The position numbers and the translations under genes were made by a program. Under the pieces are notes generated by a model. It was not told where the DNA came from. It saw only the letters and a list, made by a program, of their open reading frames with translations, and made no database searches. From Nocardioides sp. W7 (lineage in GTDB: Bacteria; Actinomycetota; Actinomycetes; Propionibacteriales; Nocardioidaceae): a DNA stretch of 64,000 bases. Every line of letters starts with the position of its first letter. Within the stretch, counting starts at the first letter, position 1. Positions 51,033 through 59,326 of this stretch are shown one piece after another. The DNA lies in NCBI RefSeq assembly GCF_022919075.1, contig NZ_CP095078.1, positions 372,001 to 436,000 of the forward strand, read 5' to 3'.

Positions 51033-52202
51033 CGCCACCTGCACCTCGGTGCTGCGCTGGGTCAGGGGGTGCGCCAGCACCTCCTCGACCTTGCGCAGCC
51101 GGTTGCGGACCGTGTGCTCGTGCACGTGCAGGTGTGCCGCGGTCGCCACGTGGCTGCCCAGCCGGTACGACGTCTCGAGCGTCTCCCGCAGCCGGGCGGC
51201 CTCCTGCGTGTCCCCCGCCAGCGCCCCCAGCTCGTCGCGGACGAACCGGACGGCCCGCTGCCGGTCGCGCATCAGCAGGATCTCCAGGCCTACCTCGGCA
51301 TGCTCGAGCACCGGGGAGACCAGCGAGGCACCCGCCGCCCTGCGGATGACCTCGGCCTCCTCGGCCTGCGCCAGGCTCTCGCGGAAGCCGTCGATCCCCC
51401 GGCCCGGCTCGCCGAGCGTCGCCGTCGTACCGACCGCCTCCAGGCAGGCGCGGACCGCCTGGCGCGCCGCCGTCGTCCAGGCCGTCGCCCGACCGAGCCA
51501 GACCACGCTGGCGCTCAGCTCCCGGGGCAGGGTGAGCGAGTGCCGGGTGCCGGCGGCGTCCGCCATCCCGACCGCGAACCGGCTGGCCGCCCCCTCCGCC
51601 ATCGCCGGCAGCAGCACCGCGAGGTGGTGCAGGTCGAGGGAGTAGCCGATCGTCGTGAGGTCCGCCGGCGACAGGAGGGTGTGCGGATTGGCCAGCACGT
51701 CCTCGATCAACCGGTGGCGCACGTGCGCCCGGGACATGTTGAGCGCCTGCTCCTCGGCGCTCAGCCGGTCGGCGACCTGGATGGCCACGTGGTCCTGGTA
51801 GGCCAGGATCAGGCGGGTCAGCTCGACGACCTGGCTGGACAGGTCGGGGTCCGCCTCCGCCGGGGCCCGCTCCACGAGTGCCGTCGTCCACTCCTCCCAC
51901 ATGACCGTGAACCCGACCCGGTAGGAGCGCTGCATCGCCGCCTGCGGGATCCGCAGCTGCGCCTGGAGCGCCCCGAGCACCAGCGGCTGGTGCAGCTGCA
52001 CGTCCTCGAGGAGGAGCGAGCCGTTCAGCACCGCGCGGAGCAGGGACAGGTTCTCCTCGACGCTGGCGCGGAGGGTGGAGATGAACGGCTCGGTGCCGGC
52101 CCGGTCGGGGAAGGCCGCCTCGACGTCGCTGTGCACGACGCGCTCGCGGAGCGCCTCCAGATCGACCCGATCCGTGATCTCGACCGCCCAGGGCGCGAGC
52201 AT
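51009..52202 (-). CDS. PucR-family transcription regulator
   Basis: A 397-residue regulator with the C-terminal PucR helix-turn-helix (A-A-H-L-H-V-H-E-H-T-V-R-N-R-L-R-K-V-E-E, then S-T-E-V-Q-V-A-L-R-L). A middle GGDEF-related/CdaR-like domain and an N-terminal helical domain precede it. PucR proteins often activate nearby catabolic genes. Convergent with the monooxygenase operon, it probably controls this region, which supports a catabolic reading. Confidence 0.88.
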   Translation of the reverse strand: MLAPWAVEITDRVDLEALRERVVHSDVEAAFPDRAGTEPFISTLRASVEENLSLLRAVLNGSLLLEDVQLHQPLVLGALQAQLRIPQAAMQRSYRVGFTVMWEEWTTALVERAPAEADPDLSSQVVELTRLILAYQDHVAIQVADRLSAEEQALNMSRAHVRHRLIEDVLANPHTLLSPADLTTIGYSLDLHHLAVLLPAMAEGAASRFAVGMADAAGTRHSLTLPRELSASVVWLGRATAWTTAARQAVRACLEAVGTTATLGEPGRGIDGFRESLAQAEEAEVIRRAAGASLVSPVLEHAEVGLEILLMRDRQRAVRFVRDELGALAGDTQEAARLRETLETSYRLGSHVATAAHLHVHEHTVRNRLRKVEEVLAHPLTQRSTEVQVALRLARLL

Positions 52203-52340
52203 GCCGTCCTCCTTTGTCGCGGGCCCACGCTACCCGGCTCGCCGGGCCGGGCCCGACCGGGTGCGCTCCCTCGGACACCCGGTCGAAGCCCCCTGGGTAC
52301 CGTCAGGGCTGCCCGCCCCTGACGGACCACCGGAGGTCCC

Positions 52341-53090
52341 GTGCCCGAGCTCCGCCCACCCCGCTCCCTCACCCGACCGGTGCAGCGCGGCCGCGACCGC
52401 TTGGTGGGCCTGTGGCAGCACCGCTACCCGACCGTCGCGGTCACCGGCATGACCGGCGTCGGCAAGACCGAGCTGGTCGACCATCTGTGCGGGCGACCCG
52501 ACACGGGCGCCACCGTCGAGTCGGGCTCGGCGGTGATGGAGCGCCGGGTCCGCCGCGACCGCCGCCTCCGGGGCTTCCGCTTCCGCGTGGTGCCCGGCGA
52601 GAACGCCGCCACCCGGCTCGGCGCGCTCGACGAGGTCTTCCACGACGACCCGGTCGACGGCGTACTGCACGTCGTCGCCAACGGGCTGGCGACCGGGCGC
52701 CGACCGGCCGGCACCACCGGCAGCGCGCTCGTCGACCGCGAGCAGCAGCTCGCCCGCGAGCTGGAGGACTGGACGGTCACCGCGCACCGGATCGCCTCGA
52801 TGGCGGTACGCCGGGAGCGCCCGACCTGGCTGGTGATCGTGGTGACCAAGGCCGACCTGTACGCCGACTCGATCGACGAGGTGGTCCGGTCCTACTCCCC
52901 CGGCAGCGGCACCCCGTTCGGGAACCGCGTCGACGAGCTGCGCGCGCTGGCCGGTGCCGCGAAGCTGTCGGTCGACGTACTGCCCGCGTGCAGCCACCTG
53001 GAGGAGGCCAGCGGGGTCGACCGCGCGACCCGCGACGCCTACCTGGCCCGCCTCGAGGCGCGGATGGCCCAGCTCTCGGGCCACGTGTAG
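52341..53090 (+). CDS. P-loop GTPase-like protein
   Basis: A 249-residue protein with Walker A G-M-T-G-V-G-K-T-E (about residues 35-43) and the guanine-specificity-like V-T-K-A-D (about 168-172) near L-V-I-V-V-T-K-A-D-L-Y. The switch regions are not clear. GTG 52341 is preceded by GGAGG. The role is unknown; only 3 bp separate it from the DNA glycosylase gene, so they are co-transcribed. Confidence 0.8.
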   Translation: MPELRPPRSLTRPVQRGRDRLVGLWQHRYPTVAVTGMTGVGKTELVDHLCGRPDTGATVESGSAVMERRVRRDRRLRGFRFRVVPGENAATRLGALDEVFHDDPVDGVLHVVANGLATGRRPAGTTGSALVDREQQLARELEDWTVTAHRIASMAVRRERPTWLVIVVTKADLYADSIDEVVRSYSPGSGTPFGNRVDELRALAGAAKLSVDVLPACSHLEEASGVDRATRDAYLARLEARMAQLSGHV

Positions 53091-53093
53091 GGC

Positions 53094-53903
53094 ATGCCCG
53101 AGCTGCCCGAGGTCGAGACCGCGCGCGCCGCGATCGAGCGCTCCGCCCTGGGCCGGATCGTCGCGGACGTCGACGACAGCGACAGCTTCGTGTGCCGACC
53201 GCACGCACCGGGAGAGATCCGGTCCGCCCTGGTGGGACACCGGCTGGTGGCCGCCCGCCGGCGCGGCAAGTCGATGTGGTGCGAGACCGACGGCGGACCG
53301 CTCCTCGGCCTGCACCTCGGGATGGCCGGGCGGATCGTCGTCACGCCGCCGGCCGGGACGGACGCCGAGCCCGACGCGGGCGGGGACTACTGGGGCGACG
53401 GCCCCACGCGGCCCGGCGCGACGGCCTGGTACCGCTTCACGCTCCACTTCGAGGACGGCGGCGCGCTGCGCCTGCACGACAAGAGGCGGCTCGGCCGGGT
53501 CCGCCTCGACCCCGACCTCGACGCGCTCGGCCCCGACGCCGAGGAGATCGACCGCGCGGAGTTCCGGCGCCGCGTCGGTCGCGGCCGGGCACCGCTGAAG
53601 GCCCGGCTCCTCGACCAGTCCGCGCTGGCCGGGGTCGGGAACCTGCTGGCCGACGAGACCCTGTGGCGCAGCGCGCTCGATCCGCGCCGCACCGTCGACA
53701 CTCTGACCACCGAGGACCTCGACCTCCTGCGGCGCGAGCTGCGGGCCGCGATCCGCAGCGCCGTCCGGTACGGCGGCGTCCACACCGGCGAGATCATCGA
53801 GCACCGGCGCCCGGGCGGGCGCTGCCCCCGCTGCGGCGCCGAGATGGTCCGCGGCACCGTCGGCGGACGTACCACGTGGTGGTGCGCAACCGAGCAGCGC
53901 TGA
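53094..53903 (+). CDS. Fpg/Nei-family DNA glycosylase
   Basis: A 269-residue formamidopyrimidine/endonuclease VIII-type glycosylase that excises oxidised bases. It starts M-P-E-L-P-E-V-E with catalytic Pro2 and Glu3; the lysine loop and helix-two-turn-helix (L-A-G-V-G-N-L-L-A-D-E) are present. The C-terminal zinc finger has C-P-R-C and one later Cys (W-W-C-A-T-E), but the expected fourth Cys is replaced, so zinc binding may be lost or altered. Confidence 0.9.
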   Translation: MPELPEVETARAAIERSALGRIVADVDDSDSFVCRPHAPGEIRSALVGHRLVAARRRGKSMWCETDGGPLLGLHLGMAGRIVVTPPAGTDAEPDAGGDYWGDGPTRPGATAWYRFTLHFEDGGALRLHDKRRLGRVRLDPDLDALGPDAEEIDRAEFRRRVGRGRAPLKARLLDQSALAGVGNLLADETLWRSALDPRRTVDTLTTEDLDLLRRELRAAIRSAVRYGGVHTGEIIEHRRPGGRCPRCGAEMVRGTVGGRTTWWCATEQR

Positions 53904-53967
53904 CCCTCTCGCCGAGTAGGCATCAGCGGTGGCCGTCGGCTCCCCGGCGGCTCGGTAGGCTGGGCCG

Positions 53968-55305
53968 GTGAGTGAAGTGGCGAGGCAGCGGGGCCAGGTC
54001 TTCTCCTACGAGCGGTTCGAGCTGACGGCCGACGGTGAGCTGACCTGCACCTACGCGCTCGACGACGAGACCTTCACCGAGCGGTTCGCCTTCGAGGCAG
54101 GTGACGGCGCCGACTTCACGTCGCCGGCCGCCCAGGGGGCGGCCCGGGTGGTCTTCCTGCTGGCCGGGATCTCCTACTACAAGACCGGCGCCCCGCCGCT
54201 GGTCGTCGGTCCGGCCGACGGGCTCAGCCCGCTCGAGGCCGACTTCCTGCGCGACTTCCACCTGCACGGCCTGGCGGAGTTCTCCTACCGCAGCGGGGTC
54301 GACATCAGCGACCTGCGGATCGAGGCCGCGCCGCGCACGCCCGCGCCGGCCGCGGCCGACGTACGACGGGGCCCGCTGGTGCCGTTCGGCGGCGGCATCG
54401 ACTCGATCGTCGTGGTCGACGGCGCCACCTCGACCCGCGAGGGGGCCGCCCTGTTCGTCGCCAACACCTCCGACGTGCCCTTCGAGCCGATCGAGGACAG
54501 CGCCGCGATCACCGGCCTCCCGGTTCGCCGGGTACGCCGCCACCTCGACCCGAAGGTGCTGGCGTCGAAGGAGCGCGGCTACCTCAACGGCCACGTGCCC
54601 GTGACCGGCGTGCTGTCGGCCGCGGCGGTGCTCTGCGCGGTCGCCCACGGCCACGACCGGGTCGTGATGTCGAACGAGCACTCCGCGAGCGAGCCGACCG
54701 ACCTGGTCGCCAACGGCGTCCCGGTCAACCACCAGTGGAGCAAGGGCCTCGACTTCGAGCGGGCCTTCCGCGAGGTGCTCGCCGAGAACGTCACGGGCGT
54801 CGACTACTACTCCGCACTGCGGCCCTACAGCGAGCTGTGGGTGGCCGAGCGGTTCGCCGAGCTGACCGATTACCACCCGGTCTTCCGCAGCTGCAACAAG
54901 GCCTTCTTCGTCGACGCCGACAGCCGGCACGCGACCTGGTGCGGCCGCTGCGACAAGTGCTGCTTCATCGACCTGATCCTCAGCCCGTACCTCTCCCCGG
55001 CGGAGCTGGACGCGATCTTCCGCGGCGCGGAGCCGCTGCGCGACGAGACCCTCGCGCCGGTCTTCGAGTCACTGCTGGGCCAGCCGGGGCTCGACAAGCC
55101 GCTGGAGTGCGTCGGCGACGAGGGCGAGTGCCGTACGGCGGTCACCCTCGCGGTCGCGCGACCCGACCGGACCGACACCCCGCTGCTCGCCGCGCTCGCC
55201 GCGCACGTCGCCACCCTCGAGGCGGCCGGCAAGCCGGTCCCCACGCCGGAGGCGCTCCTCCGCCGGCAGGGTCCGCACTTCCTCCCGGCGGACGACACCC
55301 GATGA
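53968..55305 (+). CDS. murL: UDP-MurNAc-L-Ala-L-Glu epimerase
   Basis: A 445-residue MurL-type epimerase. It converts the L-Glu added by MurD2 into D-Glu on the UDP-MurNAc dipeptide, an alternative to glutamate racemase. Recognised segments: P-F-G-G-G-I-D-S-I-V-V, S-N-E-H-S-A-S-E-P, N-H-Q-W-S-K-G-L-D-F-E-R-A-F, Y-H-P-V-F-R-S-C-N-K, W-C-G-R-C-D-K-C-C-F. The GTG start matches the family N-terminus. The next gene, 7 bp downstream, is murD2, the same pairing as in Xanthomonas. Confidence 0.9.
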   Translation: MSEVARQRGQVFSYERFELTADGELTCTYALDDETFTERFAFEAGDGADFTSPAAQGAARVVFLLAGISYYKTGAPPLVVGPADGLSPLEADFLRDFHLHGLAEFSYRSGVDISDLRIEAAPRTPAPAAADVRRGPLVPFGGGIDSIVVVDGATSTREGAALFVANTSDVPFEPIEDSAAITGLPVRRVRRHLDPKVLASKERGYLNGHVPVTGVLSAAAVLCAVAHGHDRVVMSNEHSASEPTDLVANGVPVNHQWSKGLDFERAFREVLAENVTGVDYYSALRPYSELWVAERFAELTDYHPVFRSCNKAFFVDADSRHATWCGRCDKCCFIDLILSPYLSPAELDAIFRGAEPLRDETLAPVFESLLGQPGLDKPLECVGDEGECRTAVTLAVARPDRTDTPLLAALAAHVATLEAAGKPVPTPEALLRRQGPHFLPADDTR

Positions 55306-55312
55306 GCCGCCG

Positions 55313-56602
55313 GTGACCGGCTGGTCCGGCCTGACCGGCCTGCGGGTCGGCGTCTGGGGGGTCGGCGTCGAGGGCTCGGCCAGCCTGCGCCGGCTGGCGG
55401 CCGACGGCGTCGCGCCGTACGCCGTCGTGGATCGGGCCGCCGGCTCGGCGGTGGGCCAGCAGGTGCTCGCACTCGACGAGGGCGGCCTGGACCGGCTGCT
55501 GGCCTGCGACGTCGTGGTCAAGAGCCCCGGCATCAGCCCGTACGACGAGCCCGCGACCACCCTCGCCGCGGCCGGCGTACAGCTCGCGGGCGGCCTCGGC
55601 CTGTGGCTGGAGGACGCCCCGCGCGACCGGGTCGCCTGCCTGACCGGCACCAAGGGCAAGAGCACCGCGACCGCGATCGCCGGCGCCCTGGCCCGCGGCC
55701 TCGGGCAGGACGTGTTCGTCGGCGGCAACATCGGCCGGGCGCCGTGGGAGCCGGACGTCGCGCCGGCCGACCTGTACCTGATCGAGACGTCGAGCTACCA
55801 GGCCCACGACGTGACGGCCGGCCCGCGGGTCGTCGCCGTCACCTCGCTCAGCCAGGACCACCTGACCTGGCACCACGGCTACGACACCTACGTCCGCGAC
55901 AAGCTCTCGCTGTGCACCCGGCCCGGCGTCGAGACCGTCGTCGCGCCGGCGGCCGATCCCGAGCTGGAGCGGTACGCCGACCTGCTCGGCCCGCACGTCC
56001 AGCGCGTGGTCGAGAACGACGCCGGCTGGGCTTCCGGGCTGGGGCTCATCGGCCGGCACAACCTGCGCAACGCGCTGCTCGCCCGCGAGGTCCTGGTCGC
56101 GCTCGGGGTGCCGGGCGCCGACGACGAGGCCGCGCTCGCGGCGGCCGCGCCGGCGTACGAGCCGCTGCCGAGCCGGCTCACCCGGGTGGGCCGGGTCGGC
56201 GACGTGGAGTTCGTCGACGACAGCCTGAGCACCAACACGCTGCCGACGCTCGCGGCGGTGGACTCCTTCCCCGGCCGCCGGGTCGCGCTGCTGGTCGGCG
56301 GCCAGGACCGCGGGATCGACTACACGCCGCTCGCCGAGGGGCTGGCCGCGTTCGGCGACCGGGTGCTGGTGCTGACCCTGCCCGACAACGGCCCCCGGAT
56401 CGCGGCCACGATCCGCGCGGCGGCGCCGACGGTGTGGGTCCGCGAGTGCGTCGACCTGGCCGAGGCCGTCGGGGCCGGGCACGCCTGGGCGAAGCCCGAC
56501 GGCGTCGTACTGCTGTCTCCGGCGGCGCCGAGCTTCGGCGTCTTCCGCGACTACGCCGAGCGGGCCGAGGTGTTCACCGCGGCGATGCGGGCGCTGGCGT
56601 GA
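55313..56602 (+). CDS. murD2: UDP-MurNAc-L-alanine--L-glutamate ligase
   Basis: A 429-residue Mur ligase of the MurD2 type, ATP-dependent, adding L-Glu to UDP-MurNAc-L-Ala. It has an N-terminal Rossmann-like domain (G-V-W-G-V-G-V-E-G-S-A-S), the ATP loop T-G-T-K-G-K-S-T, the central Q-D-H-L-T-W-H region and a C-terminal L-V-G-G-Q-D-R-G. Pairing with murL distinguishes it from ordinary MurD, which adds D-Glu. It overlaps the pgeF start. Confidence 0.9.
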   Translation: MTGWSGLTGLRVGVWGVGVEGSASLRRLAADGVAPYAVVDRAAGSAVGQQVLALDEGGLDRLLACDVVVKSPGISPYDEPATTLAAAGVQLAGGLGLWLEDAPRDRVACLTGTKGKSTATAIAGALARGLGQDVFVGGNIGRAPWEPDVAPADLYLIETSSYQAHDVTAGPRVVAVTSLSQDHLTWHHGYDTYVRDKLSLCTRPGVETVVAPAADPELERYADLLGPHVQRVVENDAGWASGLGLIGRHNLRNALLAREVLVALGVPGADDEAALAAAAPAYEPLPSRLTRVGRVGDVEFVDDSLSTNTLPTLAAVDSFPGRRVALLVGGQDRGIDYTPLAEGLAAFGDRVLVLTLPDNGPRIAATIRAAAPTVWVRECVDLAEAVGAGHAWAKPDGVVLLSPAAPSFGVFRDYAERAEVFTAAMRALA

Positions 56603-57366
56603 TGATGCGTCCGTTCCCGTACGACGGCGCCCACGTGCGCGCGGTCGTCACCACCCGGGACGGCGGCACCAGCGGCGGCGTGTACGCCAGCCTCAACCTC
56701 GGCGACCACGTCGGGGACGACCCCGCGGCGGTGCGTCGCAACCGGGACCTGGTGGCCGCGGCCCTCGGGGTGCCCGCGCTCACCGTCGCCGACCAGCAGC
56801 ACGGCGCGACCTGCGCGGTCGTGACCGCGGAGCTCGCGGGACTCGGGCACGTCGGGCTCGTGTCGTCCCGGACCGCCTTCCCGGCCACGGACGCCCTGGT
56901 CACCGACGTGCCCGGGGTCGCGCTGGCGATCCTGGTCGCCGACTGCGCCCCGGTGCTGTTCTGGGACCCCGAGCACCGCGCGGTCGGGGCCGCCCACGCG
57001 GGTCGGCCGGGCGTCGTCCGCGGGGTGCTGGCGGCGACCGTCGCGCGGCTGCGGTCGGAGTTCGGCAGCGACCCGGCCGCCCTGGTCGCGGGCGTCGGCC
57101 CGTGCGTCGGCTACGACAGCTACGAGGTCGGCGACACCGAGGCCGACGCGCTCGACGCCGTACTGCCGGGCTTCACGAAGGCCAGCCGGCCCGGGCACCG
57201 CTACCTCGACGTCGGCGGGGCGGTCGAGCGGCAGCTCGCCGACCTCGGCGTCGGCACCGTGCACCGGATGGCCGTCGACACCCGCACCAGCACCGACACG
57301 TTCTTCTCCGACCGCGCCCAGCGGCCGTGCGGCCGCTTCATGGCCGTGACGGTGGTGCCTGCGTGA
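56602..57366 (+). CDS. pgeF: Peptidoglycan editing factor, YfiH/LACC1 family
   Basis: A 254-residue multicopper-polyphenol-oxidase-like (DUF152) protein. It has Q-Q-H-G (His about residue 60), V-A-D-C-A-P-V (Cys) and A-A-H-A-G (His), the His-Cys-His zinc site of the family. PgeF removes wrongly incorporated amino acids at position 1 of UDP-MurNAc precursors in E. coli; related enzymes also show purine nucleoside phosphorylase activity. Placement directly after murD2 suggests quality control of the same precursors. ATG 56602 overlaps the murD2 stop; GTG 56599 or ATG 56605 are alternatives. Confidence 0.88.
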   Translation: MMRPFPYDGAHVRAVVTTRDGGTSGGVYASLNLGDHVGDDPAAVRRNRDLVAAALGVPALTVADQQHGATCAVVTAELAGLGHVGLVSSRTAFPATDALVTDVPGVALAILVADCAPVLFWDPEHRAVGAAHAGRPGVVRGVLAATVARLRSEFGSDPAALVAGVGPCVGYDSYEVGDTEADALDAVLPGFTKASRPGHRYLDVGGAVERQLADLGVGTVHRMAVDTRTSTDTFFSDRAQRPCGRFMAVTVVPA

Positions 57367-58067
57367 CCGGTCTCTCGAGCCGGTCCTGGTGCGACAGCGT
57401 CGAGGTCGCGGAGGCCGACTGGGCCGCCGCGGCCACGTCCTTCCTCGGCGGTGGCTACCGGGTGGTCCTGCCCGTCGTCCCCGACGCTGTCGCGTTCGAG
57501 CGCGACCAGGCCCGGCGGACGTTCGACGTGCTCGGGATCCGGTGGGACGAGGTGCCCTGGACGGCGCTGGAGCCGGGCTCGGTCGGCGCCACGGTCGAGG
57601 TGAGCGGTGGCGCGCCGTACGACGCCGGGCGGCGGGGGTACGGCGCGCCCTGGACCCGGGTCACACCCCTGCCGTCGCCGGCGGCGACCTCCGCCGTCGC
57701 GGACGCGATCGACCTGCCCTGGGCGTGGTCGTCCGAGTCGGCGCTCGCCGGGCTGCCGACTATCTCGTCCCTCGAGGCGAGCCTCGCGGCGCGGCACCTC
57801 GCCGAGGCCGGCTCTGCGGTCGGGCTGTGGTGGAACCACCGCGACGAGCTCTGCACCAGCACCGCCGGCCCGCTCCTGGTCGAGCTGTCCGGCGGCTGGG
57901 TGCGACCCGCCCCGGGTGCCGGTGCCGTCATGAGCTGGGCCTCGGAGCAGGCCGCGGCCGAGCACGACGCGCGGCCGGCCACGATCACCCGGGAGCTGCT
58001 CCGCTCGGCCCGCTCGCTGCTGGCCGTCGACCCCCTGGGAACGACCACCACGCTGACCCAAGCCTGA
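57363..58067 (+). CDS. Unknown protein coupled to murL-murD2-pgeF
   Basis: A 234-residue protein whose GTG start overlaps the pgeF stop (GTGA), so it is translationally coupled. The C-terminal half (G-L-W-W-N-H-R-D-E-L-C-T-S-T-A-G, then A-T-I-T-R-E-L-L) loosely recalls class IV aminotransferases or aminodeoxychorismate lyases. However, there is no lysine at all in the protein, so a PLP Schiff-base enzyme is ruled out unless the fold has been repurposed. Position suggests a role with peptidoglycan precursors. It ends just before the 140-bp palindrome. Confidence 0.72.
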   Translation: MTGLSSRSWCDSVEVAEADWAAAATSFLGGGYRVVLPVVPDAVAFERDQARRTFDVLGIRWDEVPWTALEPGSVGATVEVSGGAPYDAGRRGYGAPWTRVTPLPSPAATSAVADAIDLPWAWSSESALAGLPTISSLEASLAARHLAEAGSAVGLWWNHRDELCTSTAGPLLVELSGGWVRPAPGAGAVMSWASEQAAAEHDARPATITRELLRSARSLLAVDPLGTTTTLTQA

Positions 58068-58084
58068 GCCGCTGACCCTGAGCG

Positions 58085-58224
58085 CGACCCGTCACTTTCT
58101 CGGCGGTTTCTGCGGTGTGTCGTCGCAGCATTGACGGTTCGATGAGCGCCGTACGGCGTCCGCTCACCGACCCGTCAATCCGGCCGCGACACGCCGCGAA
58201 AAGCACCGAGAAAGTGACGGGTCG
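58085..58224. repeat. 140-bp imperfect palindrome between convergent genes
   Basis: The two ends are perfect 19-nt inverted arms (CGACCCGTCACTTTCTCGG, and its complement ending at 58224). Pairing continues inward with about 83 percent match over 64 nt per side, including an inner ATTGACGG/CCGTCAAT block, to a centre at GCCGTACGGC (58148-58157). It separates the end of the gene at 58067 from the minus-strand gene ending at 58228. It could be a REP- or MITE-like element serving as a two-way terminator. Confidence 0.8.
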
Positions 58225-58227
58225 GCC

Positions 58228-58611
58228 TCAGACCGTTTGCTCGCGCGGGATGTCGAGGCGCGGGATGCCGCCGAGTCCGAGCCGGTAGCGCACGTGCCCG
58301 GCGTACAGCTCGAGGGTCTGCCAGAGCGTCTCGTGGGCCGACCAGGGCAGCGGCTCGGCTCCGTCGTACCAGGTGTCGCCGAAGGCGATCCACACCGGCG
58401 TCCACGCGGCCGCGTCGTCCCAGGCGCCACGGCGGGACATCAGCAGCCGCCGGCGGATCTGGAACGCCGCTCGGGGCCCGTCCTCGTAGACCGGGGCGGT
58501 CGCGATCGGCCACAGCCGCAGGTCCAGGCCCATCAGGTGCACCTCGAGCTCGCGCAGCACGACCGGGTCGACCAGGACGGTCGCCACGTTCTCGTGCGGA
58601 GGGCGTCGCAT
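58228..58611 (-). CDS. Hypothetical protein, 127 residues
   Basis: A 127-residue protein, rich in Trp and Arg (L-R-L-W-P-I-A-T-A-P, A-A-W-T-P-V-W-I-A-F-G-D-T-W-Y). No family recognised. Codon use looks normal for the genome. Convergent with the gene ending at 58067 and separated from it by the large palindrome. Confidence 0.6.
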   Translation of the reverse strand: MRRPPHENVATVLVDPVVLRELEVHLMGLDLRLWPIATAPVYEDGPRAAFQIRRRLLMSRRGAWDDAAAWTPVWIAFGDTWYDGAEPLPWSAHETLWQTLELYAGHVRYRLGLGGIPRLDIPREQTV

Positions 58612-58830
58612 GGCGGCACGCTGCCTCCCGGGACGAGCCGCGTCAAGAGGCCGTCCTAGTGCCGCGGGTCAGAAGTTCTTGTGCGCTTCGCGCACCCAGA
58701 GCACGCACCTCGCGGCGTTGCCGACGCTCGCAGGACGAACGAGTACGACGTCGCGCCGGCGCCTGGCGAGCCACCCACTCTGAGCACGCCAACCGGTCAA
58801 CAACTTCCAACCCGCGACACCAGGAGTCGC

Positions 58831-59313
58831 CTAGCCCAGATCGGTGCGCCGACCCCACCACCGGGGGTCGAGCCGGACCAGGACGGCGCCCGCGCCGAGA
58901 CCGAGCACCAGCCCCGCGCCCGTGAGGTACGGCGCCGCCAGCGCCCAGCGCAGCAGGATCGGGCGGTAGCCGGTCAGGGCCAGGTCGTCCCCGACGACCC
59001 TCGCCCGCACCTGCTCGCCGGGCTCGGGCCGCGGGCCGCCGTACCGGTCGCTGACGTCGCCCGAGCCACCGGGCCAGCTCGCCTCGCAGGTGCGCGGCGA
59101 GCCGGGCGGCGGGCCGGTGCGACACTCCGCGTCGGGCCCGACCGTCGCGGTCACCCGGTGCTCCTGCTGCCAGCCGGTGGCCGCGCCGTGCATGAAGAAC
59201 CACACCGGTGCGCCGAGCAGCACCAGCGCACACCCGGACACGGTGACCCAGACCAGCCACCGGACCAGGGTCGGACGGGTGCTGGGCCGCAGGTTCAGCG
59301 GTCGGTCGGACAC
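58831..59313 (-). CDS. Small membrane protein with two helices
   Basis: A 160-residue protein with two hydrophobic segments (about residues 19-41 and 126-147) flanking an extracytoplasmic loop of about 85 residues with two Cys. No family recognised. It starts 13 bp after the stop of the GAF gene on the same strand, so the two may be co-transcribed. Confidence 0.65.
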   Translation of the reverse strand: MSDRPLNLRPSTRPTLVRWLVWVTVSGCALVLLGAPVWFFMHGAATGWQQEHRVTATVGPDAECRTGPPPGSPRTCEASWPGGSGDVSDRYGGPRPEPGEQVRARVVGDDLALTGYRPILLRWALAAPYLTGAGLVLGLGAGAVLVRLDPRWWGRRTDLG

Positions 59314-59326
59314 GAGCCTCCGCCTG

